From an uncultured Burkholderiales bacterium (GTDB taxonomy: Bacteria > Pseudomonadota > Gammaproteobacteria > Burkholderiales > Burkholderiaceae_C), in contig CAIZHQ010000009.1 of NCBI GenBank assembly GCA_903932865.1, positions 1 through 51,658 on the forward strand: 51,658 nt of DNA, in the 5' to 3' direction. Below the pieces are notes generated by a model. It was not told the origin of the DNA. It was given only the letters and a program-made list of their open reading frames with translations, and did no database searches. This document shows, one piece after another, positions 8,131 to 15,197 of the stretch (position 1 is the stretch's first letter; every line of letters starts with the position of its first letter). Both the position numbers and the translations under genes were made by a program.

Positions 8131-9087
8131 TCATGTCTTTGGCTGGGTTGCAGGGGGCAACAGTCGACCCTGAGCGAACAGTTTGATTGTGTTCCAGAGG
8201 AGCACTGCAAAGACCAGATTGGCAACGCCAAACAAGATGGGCGCCAAAAGTTGCCAAAGCTGCTCATCTGGCGCCCGCGCCCACAGGCGCAGGCCCATGC
8301 TGGCCAGGGCCATGACGCCGAAGCTGAAAGCCCAATAACTGGGCGCAAAGTCCGCTTGCAGGGTCCATGGCAACTGGCGCACCGCGAGCAATGCCTGGTA
8401 CAGGCCATAGCCAAAAAGCATCAGTGCCATCAGGTCAGGGGGGCCCGAGGTGAGTGACAGATAGCCCAGGCCGCCCACCACGGGGGGTGCCAATTGAATA
8501 CCTTGCAAGGGCCGCAGCGGCGGCTCCAAAAAATCCAGGGTGGCTGCTCGGGCCATGACCATGGAGTCCAAGGCCAACCAAGAAAACAAGCCAGCGCCCA
8601 TAAACAAGCCCGCCAAGGTGGGCCAACCAAAACTGGCACAGGCGGTTGCGGCCACAAAATTTTGCGCCACACTGGGCAGGTAGACCGATGCGTTCACCGA
8701 TTCGGGCGTGCGACCGCCTTGCCAAAAGCGCCCCGCCCACCACAGGCCCAAGACCAATTGGGTGCTCAGACCCAGGGCCAACAAGCCCCACGCCAATTCG
8801 GGCATGCTCGGCTTGAGCGTGATGGCAGCCAACAAAGTTGACACTGGCAGCAAGGCGGTCATGGCGGACTGCACCGGATGCTTGAACTCGTCACGCACCA
8901 TTTGAGGCTGCGCCCATGTTTTGTGAACATAGGCTGCCAGCAAGACCAGCCACATCACCACACCCAGAGCACTGGACAAGGTCACCACCCAAGTGGGCAG
9001 TGGCCACACCAGCGCGACGGCTTGCCAACTGTGCCCCCAGGCCAGTGTGCCCACAGCCATGCTGAAAAAGGAGACGGTCATGTTCAT
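8131..9087 (-). CDS. SLAC1/TehA-family membrane transporter
   Basis: The 318-residue protein consists of about nine or ten hydrophobic segments, beginning MNMTVSFFSMAVGTLAWGHSW and containing FFSMAVGT, DEFKHPVQSAMTALLP and WWAGRFWQGG. This is the pattern of the C4-dicarboxylate/tellurite resistance (TDT), SLAC1-like anion channel family. The ATG at 9087 overlaps the stop of the upstream cupin gene as ATGA, which indicates translational coupling; the frame is open further upstream but that part lies inside the cupin gene. It is the last gene of the SDR-amine oxidase-cupin-transporter unit. Substrate is unknown; export of an anion or weak acid is inference. The last coding bases overlap a small direct repeat (TTTCATGTCTTTG twice, about 8110-8141). 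Confidence 0.75.
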   Translation of the reverse strand: MNMTVSFFSMAVGTLAWGHSWQAVALVWPLPTWVVTLSSALGVVMWLVLLAAYVHKTWAQPQMVRDEFKHPVQSAMTALLPVSTLLAAITLKPSMPELAWGLLALGLSTQLVLGLWWAGRFWQGGRTPESVNASVYLPSVAQNFVAATACASFGWPTLAGLFMGAGLFSWLALDSMVMARAATLDFLEPPLRPLQGIQLAPPVVGGLGYLSLTSGPPDLMALMLFGYGLYQALLAVRQLPWTLQADFAPSYWAFSFGVMALASMGLRLWARAPDEQLWQLLAPILFGVANLVFAVLLWNTIKLFAQGRLLPPATQPKT

Positions 9088-9764
9088 GGGCTGGGAGGCG
9101 ACGGCATGACGCTCAGGTGGTGCAACTTGACCCATACTTTGGCACCTTGGTCGCCGGTCTGTGCACGCAGCCGGCTGCCCGGGGGCAAACGCAGCCACGA
9201 CTGCGCGGCCAAGTCTTCACTGCCGTGCCTGAAATGGCCACTGAGCACCAAAAACTCTGCGCCCTTGGGCAGTGCCAACTCCAGCACGGACTGGGGCGCC
9301 CATTCTTCGATGCGCACATCTTCTCGCGCATCTTTGTACAAGGGCGAGACCTGCACGCCGGGCCTTTGGGCATCGTCGATGCGCGCCATTTTGTCGGTGT
9401 GGACAACCACATGGGCGCGGTCTTGCGGGTCAAATTGCCAGAGTTTGACAAAGATCGTGCAGCCCAGGGCCGAGCCCGGCGTATGGCGGCTTTCGGGTGG
9501 GTTGCGGATATAGGTGCCCGCCGGGTAGTCCCCATTTTCATCTTGGAAGACACCGTCCAACACCAGGAACTCCTCACCCCCGGTGTGGGTGTGGGCGCTG
9601 AAATGGCTGCCCGGTGCGTACCGCACGATGGTGGTGGCCTGCGCCACTTCATCACCGAAGCGATGCAGCATGCGGCGTTCGACACCCGGCATGGGCGAGG
9701 CGATCCAGTCTTGCTGGGCAGCATGGACCAGGGCGGGTTGTTGGAGATTGGCATTGAGTTGCAT
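9084..9764 (-). CDS. ChrR-like double-cupin protein
   Basis: The 226-residue protein has two cupin folds. The N-terminal one (residues about 40-110) carries the metal ligand pattern HFSAHTHTGGEEFLVLDG...H94 seen in the ChrR cupin domain (anti-ECF sigma factor C-terminal domain). The second (about 135-215) is degenerate (LALPKGAEFLVLSGHF, LPPGSR) and lacks the histidines. The zinc-binding N-terminal anti-sigma domain of ChrR is absent, so this is probably not an anti-sigma factor but an enzyme or sensor of the cupin family. The start is supported by GAGGAG nine bases before the ATG. It lies 6 bp behind the amine oxidase gene and overlaps the membrane transporter gene by 4 bp. Confidence 0.75.
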   Translation of the reverse strand: MQLNANLQQPALVHAAQQDWIASPMPGVERRMLHRFGDEVAQATTIVRYAPGSHFSAHTHTGGEEFLVLDGVFQDENGDYPAGTYIRNPPESRHTPGSALGCTIFVKLWQFDPQDRAHVVVHTDKMARIDDAQRPGVQVSPLYKDAREDVRIEEWAPQSVLELALPKGAEFLVLSGHFRHGSEDLAAQSWLRLPPGSRLRAQTGDQGAKVWVKLHHLSVMPSPPSP

Positions 9765-9770
9765 GGTGAT

Positions 9771-10904
9771 TTACTCCTCATCGTGTGCAAGGGGGGCGCT
9801 GTGCAAAGCCAAATTGGGCAAGCTGCGCTGCAAGTGCGAGACGGCTATTTCTGCCGCTTCCAAGGCACCTTCCAGGTAGCCGCCGTAGTTGGGCGACTGC
9901 TCGGTGCCCGCCAACCAGACGCGTTGCGCCCATGCTGAAGGCAATTGCGCCACCTCGTACATCGGGTGGTAAGACAATGGGCGCAGGTCCTCCCTGGCCG
10001 CCGTCAGCGGCTCCTGCGCCCAGTCTTGCACCGCACTCCACAAGGGCTGTGCAGCCTCAGGCCCAAACAGGCGCACCAATTGGGCAATGGCCTGTCTTTG
10101 CAACTCCTCTTGGCCAATGCCTGCCCGGTAGCTGGGCGAGGCCCCGACAAATCCAAACAACGCCGCCGATTGGCCTGTGCCATCGGAGGCGTCGTGGATC
10201 TCGGACATGGGGCCTCGGTGGCTCATGCCATTGCCAGACAAACCGGCCTCGCGCCAAAAAGCCTTGGGATAAGCCGCGACAAACTTGGCTTGCCCCGCCA
10301 TCCAGGTGGGTGTGGCACGCATGTCCTGGAGCAGCGCATCCGGCCATGCGGGCTCCAAAGCCATGTCCTGCGCCAACAAACGTGGCGGCACGGTGACGAT
10401 CACCTGCGCGGCCAATTGCGACCACTCTCCGCTGGGGTCTTGCAAGCTCAGCTCCACCGCATGGGGGCGCAGCTGCATGCCCTTCACCCGGGTCTGCGGT
10501 TTGAAATGCACCCGCTCATCGAGCTGCGCATGGATGGCCTCCACCAAGCTTTGCGTCCCGCCTGCCATGCGGTAGGACGCAGGCGACTGTTCCCAACTGC
10601 TTTGGTGTTTGTGAATTTTGCCGTCTTGGCCTTCCACCACCGCAGCGCCACGGCTGTGCTGCGGGAATGCAGCCACGCCGAGTTGTTTGAGCAATTTTTC
10701 GATGCGCGGGTTCATGCCGGGCCAGAACCAAGAAGGCCCCAAGTCCAAACGGTGGCCTGCAGCGCTGGGGGACTGGCTGAGCACGCGCCCGCCGATGCGC
10801 TCGCGCGCTTCGATCAACAAAACGCGGTGCCCCGCTTGCTGCAACAACCAAGTGGCGTACAGGCCGCTGAGGCCTGCGCCGACAACGGCGATGGGATGTG
10901 ACAT
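9771..10904 (-). CDS. Flavin-dependent amine oxidase family protein
   Basis: The 377-residue protein begins with the FAD dinucleotide-binding motif VVGAGLSGLYA (GxGxxG at residues 9-14), an acidic residue at 32 and RIGGR at 36-40. It ends with WLAGTEQSPNYGGYLEGALEAAE, the C-terminal FAD-binding block of monoamine oxidase-like proteins. It is shorter than eukaryotic MAO (about 500) but typical of bacterial members. There is no signal peptide or Tat motif, so it is cytoplasmic. The start has AAGGAAG upstream. It lies between an SDR gene (13 bp gap) and the cupin gene. The reaction is probably FAD-dependent oxidation of an amine or of a C-C/C-N bond; substrate unknown. Confidence 0.8.
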   Translation of the reverse strand: MSHPIAVVGAGLSGLYATWLLQQAGHRVLLIEARERIGGRVLSQSPSAAGHRLDLGPSWFWPGMNPRIEKLLKQLGVAAFPQHSRGAAVVEGQDGKIHKHQSSWEQSPASYRMAGGTQSLVEAIHAQLDERVHFKPQTRVKGMQLRPHAVELSLQDPSGEWSQLAAQVIVTVPPRLLAQDMALEPAWPDALLQDMRATPTWMAGQAKFVAAYPKAFWREAGLSGNGMSHRGPMSEIHDASDGTGQSAALFGFVGASPSYRAGIGQEELQRQAIAQLVRLFGPEAAQPLWSAVQDWAQEPLTAAREDLRPLSYHPMYEVAQLPSAWAQRVWLAGTEQSPNYGGYLEGALEAAEIAVSHLQRSLPNLALHSAPLAHDEE

Positions 10905-10917
10905 GTTGTGCTTCCTT

Positions 10918-11580
10918 TCAGACCTGCGAGCTCATGGGCCGCAGATCGAGTTCATGGGTCCAAGCGTTGGAGGGTTGGTGAAAGAGTTGCCAATAGACCT
11001 CGGCCAAATCGGCCGGGACCATGCTGCTGTGCTGCTGCGCCGACTTGAAGCGTTGCTGCGTTTTGTCGGACCAAATCAAACCATCCAAAACGGTATGCAC
11101 CACGTGGATGCCATCGGCCGAGTGCTCGCGTGCCAAGGCCTGGGTCAAACCGCGCAGCGCAAACTTGGCACTGCTGAAAGCAGAAAACTGCGGCCCCGCC
11201 CTCAAACTGCCTGAAGCCCCACTGAAAATCAGGCAGCCGCCGCCTTGCGCTTTCAGACGCGGAATGGCCTGATGCGCCACGTTCACAGCCGTGAGTGTCA
11301 TGGAACGCCAAACGTCTTCAAAGGTTTGCGCAGAGGTGTCTAAAAACGCCTCGCGGTGGAACTGCATGGCGTTGTGGATCACGCCCGCCAGAGGCTTGTC
11401 GGGGTCCAGGCTGTCGAACAAAGCGTGGGTGGCTTGCGCGTCACTCAAGTCGGCATGGGTGTGCCCTTGGCCACGACGCGACACGCTCACCACATGGTAG
11501 CCCCCTGCACTGAACCTGTTGGCCAGCGCCTGCCCCAAGCCACCGCTGCTGCCCGCAATCAAAACGGTTTTGCCTGTCAT
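10918..11580 (-). CDS. Atypical short-chain dehydrogenase/reductase (catalytic Tyr replaced by Phe)
   Basis: The 220-residue protein has a Rossmann start VLIAGSSGGLGQALA (residues 7-20), a VIHNA motif (68-72, equivalent to NNAG) and the segment FSGASGSLRAGPQFSAFSSAKFALRG. At the place of the YxxxK active site it has F135-S-S-A-K139. The Lys is kept and the Tyr is Phe, as in a known group of SDRs with FAAAKFALRG. Classic dehydrogenase chemistry is therefore doubtful. The ATG at 11580 was chosen because AAGGAAA precedes it by 4-5 bases; the frame is open 24 bases further. It is the first gene of a unit with amine oxidase, cupin and transporter. Confidence 0.75.
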   Translation of the reverse strand: MTGKTVLIAGSSGGLGQALANRFSAGGYHVVSVSRRGQGHTHADLSDAQATHALFDSLDPDKPLAGVIHNAMQFHREAFLDTSAQTFEDVWRSMTLTAVNVAHQAIPRLKAQGGGCLIFSGASGSLRAGPQFSAFSSAKFALRGLTQALAREHSADGIHVVHTVLDGLIWSDKTQQRFKSAQQHSSMVPADLAEVYWQLFHQPSNAWTHELDLRPMSSQV

Positions 11581-11648
11581 TGGATTTCCTTGATTTCTGA
11601 CCACGCCCCATTTCTGGCAGCGCGGTCATGCGACATCTGTATTTGAAC

Positions 11649-11679
11649 CCGATGAAGGTGATTCAACGGCCTTCATCGG
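11649..11679 (-). terminator. Stem-loop after the DJ-1/PfpI gene, possible terminator
   Basis: Perfect 10-bp arms CCGATGAAGG / CCTTCATCGG (11649-11658, 11670-11679) with an 11-base loop lie 15 bp past the DJ-1 gene stop. The T run is poor (TTCAAAT), so termination is uncertain. It could also be a protein-binding palindrome ahead of the SDR gene. Confidence 0.4.
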
Positions 11680-11693
11680 ATGGGCTCAGGGTC

Positions 11694-12395
11694 TTAGCCC
11701 TTCAGGCGCTCTGCCAAGGCTTCGGCCAAAGGTGGCGCAGACGCAGGGCTTTGTCCCGTCATCAACGGACCATCCACCACCACATTGGCTTCCCAGTTGG
11801 CTTTGCTTTGGTACTTAGCACCACGGCCTTTGAGCTCGTCTTCCAGCGAGAACAACAGGTGCTTGAGCAATTCGATTTCCGTATCTTCGTCGTTCTTGAA
11901 GCCGGTCAAGCTCACACCTTTGACCAAGTACTCGCCGCTTGGCAATTTCACGTCGCGCAAAATGGCGGGCGCGTGGCAGACCATGGCGATAGGCCGGTTG
12001 CTGGTGTAGAAGTCTCGGATCAACTTGATCGCGTGCGAATCGTGTGCCAAGTCCCACAGCAAGCCGTAACCGCCCGGGAAGAACACCGCGTCAAAGGTGT
12101 TGTAGTCAACGTTGCGCAATTTGCGCGTTTCTTTGGCCGCGTGCAAAGCCACCTCGTCGGTCAAAAAGCGACGGGTGTACTCGGTGGTGAAGGGTGCTTT
12201 CATGCTCAGCCAATCGATGGGCGCTTCGCCGCCATCGGGCGAGGCCAACACCACCTCGTAACCGGCCTCGGTCAAGATGTAGTAGGGCGCGGCCAACTCT
12301 GTGAACCAAGTGCCCGTGTGCTTGCCGCTGATGCCCATTTCGTCCACTGAGGACATGACCAATAAAACGCGTTTTTGTTTGTTACCTGTGCTCAT
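11694..12395 (-). CDS. DJ-1/PfpI (Hsp31-like) family protein
   Basis: The 233-residue protein has the class I glutamine amidotransferase-like fold of the Hsp31/DJ-1 superfamily: TGTWFTELAAP with Glu33, the block DAVFFPGGYG (102-111) and the nucleophile elbow AMVCHAPA with Cys140-His141. Family members are glyoxalase III/deglycase-like or chaperone proteins that act on reactive carbonyls. The start at 12395 was preferred because GGAG stands seven bases before it; an ATG two codons upstream is too close to that site. A palindrome matching the tetR operator lies upstream at 12517-12542, which suggests repression by the adjacent TetR protein. Cytoplasmic. Confidence 0.85.
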   Translation of the reverse strand: MSTGNKQKRVLLVMSSVDEMGISGKHTGTWFTELAAPYYILTEAGYEVVLASPDGGEAPIDWLSMKAPFTTEYTRRFLTDEVALHAAKETRKLRNVDYNTFDAVFFPGGYGLLWDLAHDSHAIKLIRDFYTSNRPIAMVCHAPAILRDVKLPSGEYLVKGVSLTGFKNDEDTEIELLKHLLFSLEDELKGRGAKYQSKANWEANVVVDGPLMTGQSPASAPPLAEALAERLKG

Positions 12396-12516
12396 TTTCA
12401 TACTCCATTAACCGCCTGTGCGGCTTGACTTCGAAAACAAAGATGCGTGAACCCTTTCTCGCATCCTCCCTTGCTGCATCGGCTGATACTTTTCAGCAGA
12501 TGTTGCTCTTTTTGAA

Positions 12517-12542
12517 AAAACTACCTACCAGAAGGTAGTTTT
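12517..12542. promoter_or_regulatory. Putative TetR operator upstream of the DJ-1/PfpI gene
   Basis: Perfect palindrome AAAACTACCT-N6-AGGTAGTTTT. Its core CTACCTACCAGAAGGTAG closely matches the palindrome in front of tetR (CTACCTATCAGATGGTAG). It lies between the tetR stop and the DJ-1 gene start. It could also help end tetR transcription, but the sequence match to the second site argues for an operator. Confidence 0.65.
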
Positions 12543-12560
12543 ATCAGTTAAAAAAACGAC

Positions 12561-13142
12561 TCACGCCAAACCCGAAAGAAACAAATCTCCCAGGCGGCGC
12601 GGCCCCATCGCCGTCGGCACGCTGCGGCCCACCAGCATGGCCCCTTCCAAGAGAGACAAATAGCTGACGGCCAATTCAGACGCTTGGTGCGGGCTGCGCA
12701 ATGAACAGCTGCTCAAGCCCTCTTGAATCACTTCACGCAACCAAGCCAGGTTGAGTTGGAAAAACCCCTGCACCTCGGCGTTGACGGCCGGGTCCAGTGA
12801 ATTGGTCTCTGCCCCCAACATCCCACAAACACAGATGTACTTGCTGTTTTGCGCGGCTTTTTCAAACAAATCTGCATAAGCCTGCAGCCGTTCAGGCGCT
12901 GTCTTGAGCGTCACCACAATCTGTTGCAATGACGCTTCAAACTGATGGCTGTAGCGTTGAACCACCGCCACCCCCAAATCGGCCTTGGAGCCAAAGTGGT
13001 GATGAACACTCGCCTTGCGCATGCCCACGGCTTGAGAAATGTGCTCAAACGAAAAACCGTTGTAGCCCACTTCTTGGATCAAGTCTTGGGCCGCGTCCAC
13101 GATGCGCAGAGCGGAAGGAGAAAGTTCTTTTTGCGGGTGCAT
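12561..13142 (-). CDS. TetR-family transcriptional repressor
   Basis: The 193-residue protein has an N-terminal TetR helix-turn-helix (about residues 12-60: ALRIVDAAQDLIQEVGYNGF, then ISQAVGMRKASVHHHFGSKADL). A helical ligand domain with two cysteines in KYICVCGM follows; these might serve in sensing, which is inference. Its promoter has near-consensus -35 and -10 elements, and a palindrome sits directly after the -10, so autorepression is likely. A matching palindrome stands in front of the DJ-1/PfpI gene, so that gene, and perhaps the redox genes beyond it, are candidate targets. Ligand unknown; the reactive-carbonyl type of the neighbour suggests an electrophile or aldehyde signal. Confidence 0.85.
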   Translation of the reverse strand: MHPQKELSPSALRIVDAAQDLIQEVGYNGFSFEHISQAVGMRKASVHHHFGSKADLGVAVVQRYSHQFEASLQQIVVTLKTAPERLQAYADLFEKAAQNSKYICVCGMLGAETNSLDPAVNAEVQGFFQLNLAWLREVIQEGLSSCSLRSPHQASELAVSYLSLLEGAMLVGRSVPTAMGPRRLGDLFLSGLA

Positions 13143-13157
13143 GGTGCTGCTTTGCTT

Positions 13158-13179
13158 GTCTACCTATCAGATGGTAGAC
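13158..13179. promoter_or_regulatory. Putative autoregulatory TetR operator
   Basis: Palindrome GTCTACC-N8-GGTAGAC lies just downstream of the -10 of the tetR promoter and covers the expected transcription start, 16-37 bp before the tetR start codon. Confidence 0.7.
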
Positions 13180-13181
13180 GA

Positions 13182-13211
13182 ATTATACACCCGGTAAATA
13201 AAGCGTGTCAA
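13182..13211 (-). promoter_or_regulatory. Sigma-70 promoter of tetR
   Basis: On the minus strand TTGACA (13211-13206) and TATAAT (13187-13182) are separated by 18 bp; both hexamers match the consensus exactly. Confidence 0.8.
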
Positions 13212-13350
13212 ATCCCATTTCGCCTGACTGCCAAATTCCTTCCCAAACCCGGTCATGAGTGACGCTGACCAACACGCCTTTGAGCGTGTCTCCCTGTCTA
13301 CCCACGCCGCTTCAGATTGACAGCGCCCCCAAGGGTGGCTTGGACAAAGA

Positions 13351-13376
13351 AAAACCCGCCGAGGCGGGTTCTTTCA
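13351..13376 (-). terminator. Rho-independent terminator of the YVTN gene 13388-14626
   Basis: GC-rich stem AACCCGCC / GGCGGGTT (13353-13360, 13363-13370), followed on the minus strand by TTTTTCTTT. It lies 17 bp past the stop codon. Confidence 0.85.
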
Positions 13377-13387
13377 ACAGCGCTATT

Positions 13388-14626
13388 TCACTGTCGTCGC
13401 ATTCTGACAAAAGCCAACAACCCCATCAAGCTGGCCATCAAGATCATGGCCCATTCAGCCAGGGTGGGGATGGGGGAAGCCTCACTGATTGGGGGGGCAA
13501 ATGAGATGACTGAGACGTTATCGTTGCCAAGGTTGGTGACATAGGCTTTGCTGCCGTCAGGACTGAAGGCCACGGAAGTAGGAGCGATGCCGACGGGGAT
13601 CGTGCGTATGACGGTGCCGCTTGCTGTATCGATCAAGGAGACGGTACCGCTTCCTGCGTTGACCACATAGGCTTTACTGCCGTCAGGACTGAAGGAAACC
13701 CCGAGAGGACCGGTGCCGACGGAAATGGTGTTTGTGACGGTGCCGCTTGCTGTATCGATCACCGAGATGGTATTGCTGCCAAAGTTCGCCACATAGGCTT
13801 TACTGCCGTCAGGACTGAAGGCAACGTGATAAGGCAGGTCGCCGACGGAGATGGTTGTGACGGTATTGTTTGCCGTATCGATCACCGAGACGCTATCGCT
13901 GTTAGCGTTGGCCACATAGGCTTTACTGCCGTCAGGACTGACGGCCACGTGTTGTGGACCGGTGCCGACGGGGATGGCGGCGCCTGTGACGGTGTTGCTT
14001 GCTGTATCGATCACCGAGACGTTATTACCATTTTGGCTCGCCACATAAGCTTTGGTGCCGTCAGGACTGACGGCCACGGCATTAGGAAGCACGCCGATGC
14101 CGGTAGTGATGGTGGTGATGACGGTATTGCTGGCTGTATCGATCACCGAGACACTTTTATCGAAAAAGCCCTTGTTCACCACATAGGCTCGAGTGCCGTC
14201 AGGACTGAAGGCCACATGGACAGGACTGTTGCCGACGGGGATGGTGGTGCCTGTGGGGGTATTGCTGGCTGTATTGATGACCGAGACGCTACCGTCGCCG
14301 CCGTTGTTGTAGTTCACCACATAGGCTTGACTGCCGACAGGATTGAAGGCCACAAACTGAGGATCGTTGCCAACAGGGAAGGTGCTGGTCACAGTTTGCG
14401 CATGCAGCGGCATAGAAACACACAACCCTGTGATTGCCATGCATCCAATCGTCTTCAACAGTGCTTGGACATTAGACGTCAAGGCCATCAGCCTTTTGAG
14501 GACAGCTTCAAAGCCAGAAGTCACGGGCGCGATGGGGGTTTCCCCGGTGGATGAACTTGGGGACACAACAGGCGTGTGAAGCAACCTCAGCACCTGTACG
14601 TTGATTGGTGTAAAACTGATGAGCAT
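13388..14626 (-). CDS. YVTN seven-bladed beta-propeller protein with IPTL-CTERM tail (third propeller)
   Basis: The 412-residue protein has an N-terminal leader with hydrophobic segment TIGCMAITGLCVSMPLHAQ, then seven very regular repeats (VAFSPDGSKAYVAN...VSVIDTASNTV), which form one propeller. A short linker ISEASPIPTL leads into the IPTL tail (IPTLAEWAMILMASLMG, ending RMRRQ). The repeats are also similar at DNA level (TACTGCCGTCAGGACTGAAG recurs), so recent duplication of blades or selection for identical repeats is likely. The start at 14626 was chosen over upstream ATGs because AAGACTCCTATC before it resembles the leader of the propeller gene 5221-6444. It lies 6 kb from the other IPTL genes, beyond the redox/TetR block. 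Confidence 0.8.
   Translation of the reverse strand: MLISFTPINVQVLRLLHTPVVSPSSSTGETPIAPVTSGFEAVLKRLMALTSNVQALLKTIGCMAITGLCVSMPLHAQTVTSTFPVGNDPQFVAFNPVGSQAYVVNYNNGGDGSVSVINTASNTPTGTTIPVGNSPVHVAFSPDGTRAYVVNKGFFDKSVSVIDTASNTVITTITTGIGVLPNAVAVSPDGTKAYVASQNGNNVSVIDTASNTVTGAAIPVGTGPQHVAVSPDGSKAYVANANSDSVSVIDTANNTVTTISVGDLPYHVAFSPDGSKAYVANFGSNTISVIDTASGTVTNTISVGTGPLGVSFSPDGSKAYVVNAGSGTVSLIDTASGTVIRTIPVGIAPTSVAFSPDGSKAYVTNLGNDNVSVISFAPPISEASPIPTLAEWAMILMASLMGLLAFVRMRRQ
13414..13458 (-). repeat. 45-bp IPTL-tail DNA repeat, distant copy
   Basis: Identical to 4456-4500, 5247-5291 and 6614-6658, although this gene is 6 kb away from the other three. Confidence 0.9.
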
Positions 14627-15158
14627 GATAGGAGTCTTTTTTAAAGAAAATATGGCAAGCATGGGTTGAAATGTTTGCACAATTCCAGCAAAGCACATTG
14701 GCCGACGAGTGGTAAATAATATATATTATTTTAAACATCAACTTTATTCAGCAACAACCAAAATACAATTTTTTACATATTTTGATGCCATTATTCAATT
14801 GTAGCTATTTGTTAAAAACTATAATTTTATCGTTTTTACGTTAATCTCGCCCGACAAAACCCCAAAACGCAGCGCTGACATTTCAAAGCCCCCGCGCCGG
14901 TAACGGGTGTCTGTTGTTGTGCCCAATCGGTAGGGGATGGTGGGGCCCCTGCGATTTGAGCCCACGCCAAAATGGTGATCACCAAAGCAGACTTTCATTG
15001 AATATGAAAAGTCCTGCAAGTCCAGTTGAACTGCCGATCAAAACTTCTTGCCATACAGCGCACCAAGGGCGGATTCACAAGTGTGGCGCATCAACCGCCA
15101 AGGCGTCACAAGACTTGATCGTCCCTTCCCTTGACCAGGCGTCTGCCAGCGGCCCCCC
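14627..15158. other. Gene-free stretch, A+T-rich in its left part
   Basis: No believable coding frame. Bases about 14700-14835 are very rich in A+T and contain the perfect palindrome AATAATATATATTATT (14715-14730) and the arms TAAAAAC / GTTTTTA (near 14814-14839). They probably hold the promoter of the propeller gene. The right part (14840-15158) is ordinary GC-rich sequence in which nothing was recognised. Confidence 0.4.
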
Positions 15159-15184
15159 AAACGCCCCTTTCGGGGCGTTTTGCA
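15159..15184. terminator. Rho-independent terminator
   Basis: Stem AAACGCCCC / GGGGCGTTT (15159-15167, 15172-15180) with a TTTC loop. It lies 17 bp past the stop of the minus-strand oxidoreductase gene. The T run is better on the plus strand (GTTTTGCATTT), so it may be bidirectional. Confidence 0.7.
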
Positions 15185-15197
15185 TTTCTGATGCTTT

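Noticed and set aside
7855..8457. Plus-strand frame of 200 codons starting in the gap before the SLAC1/TehA gene
   Set aside because: Most of it is antisense to the transporter gene, with no family similarity and no convincing ribosome binding site.
9084..9764. Anti-sigma factor ChrR
   Set aside because: The zinc-binding N-terminal anti-sigma domain is missing and no ECF sigma factor gene is adjacent; only the cupin part is like ChrR.
12517..12542. Palindrome read as the tetR terminator
   Set aside because: The stem could pair in RNA, but its core matches the palindrome in the tetR promoter, which fits an operator better.
13500..14400. Regularly spaced repeats that could suggest a CRISPR array or a minisatellite
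   Set aside because: The repeat period is that of 42-residue YVTN blades in an open reading frame; no spacers or cas genes.
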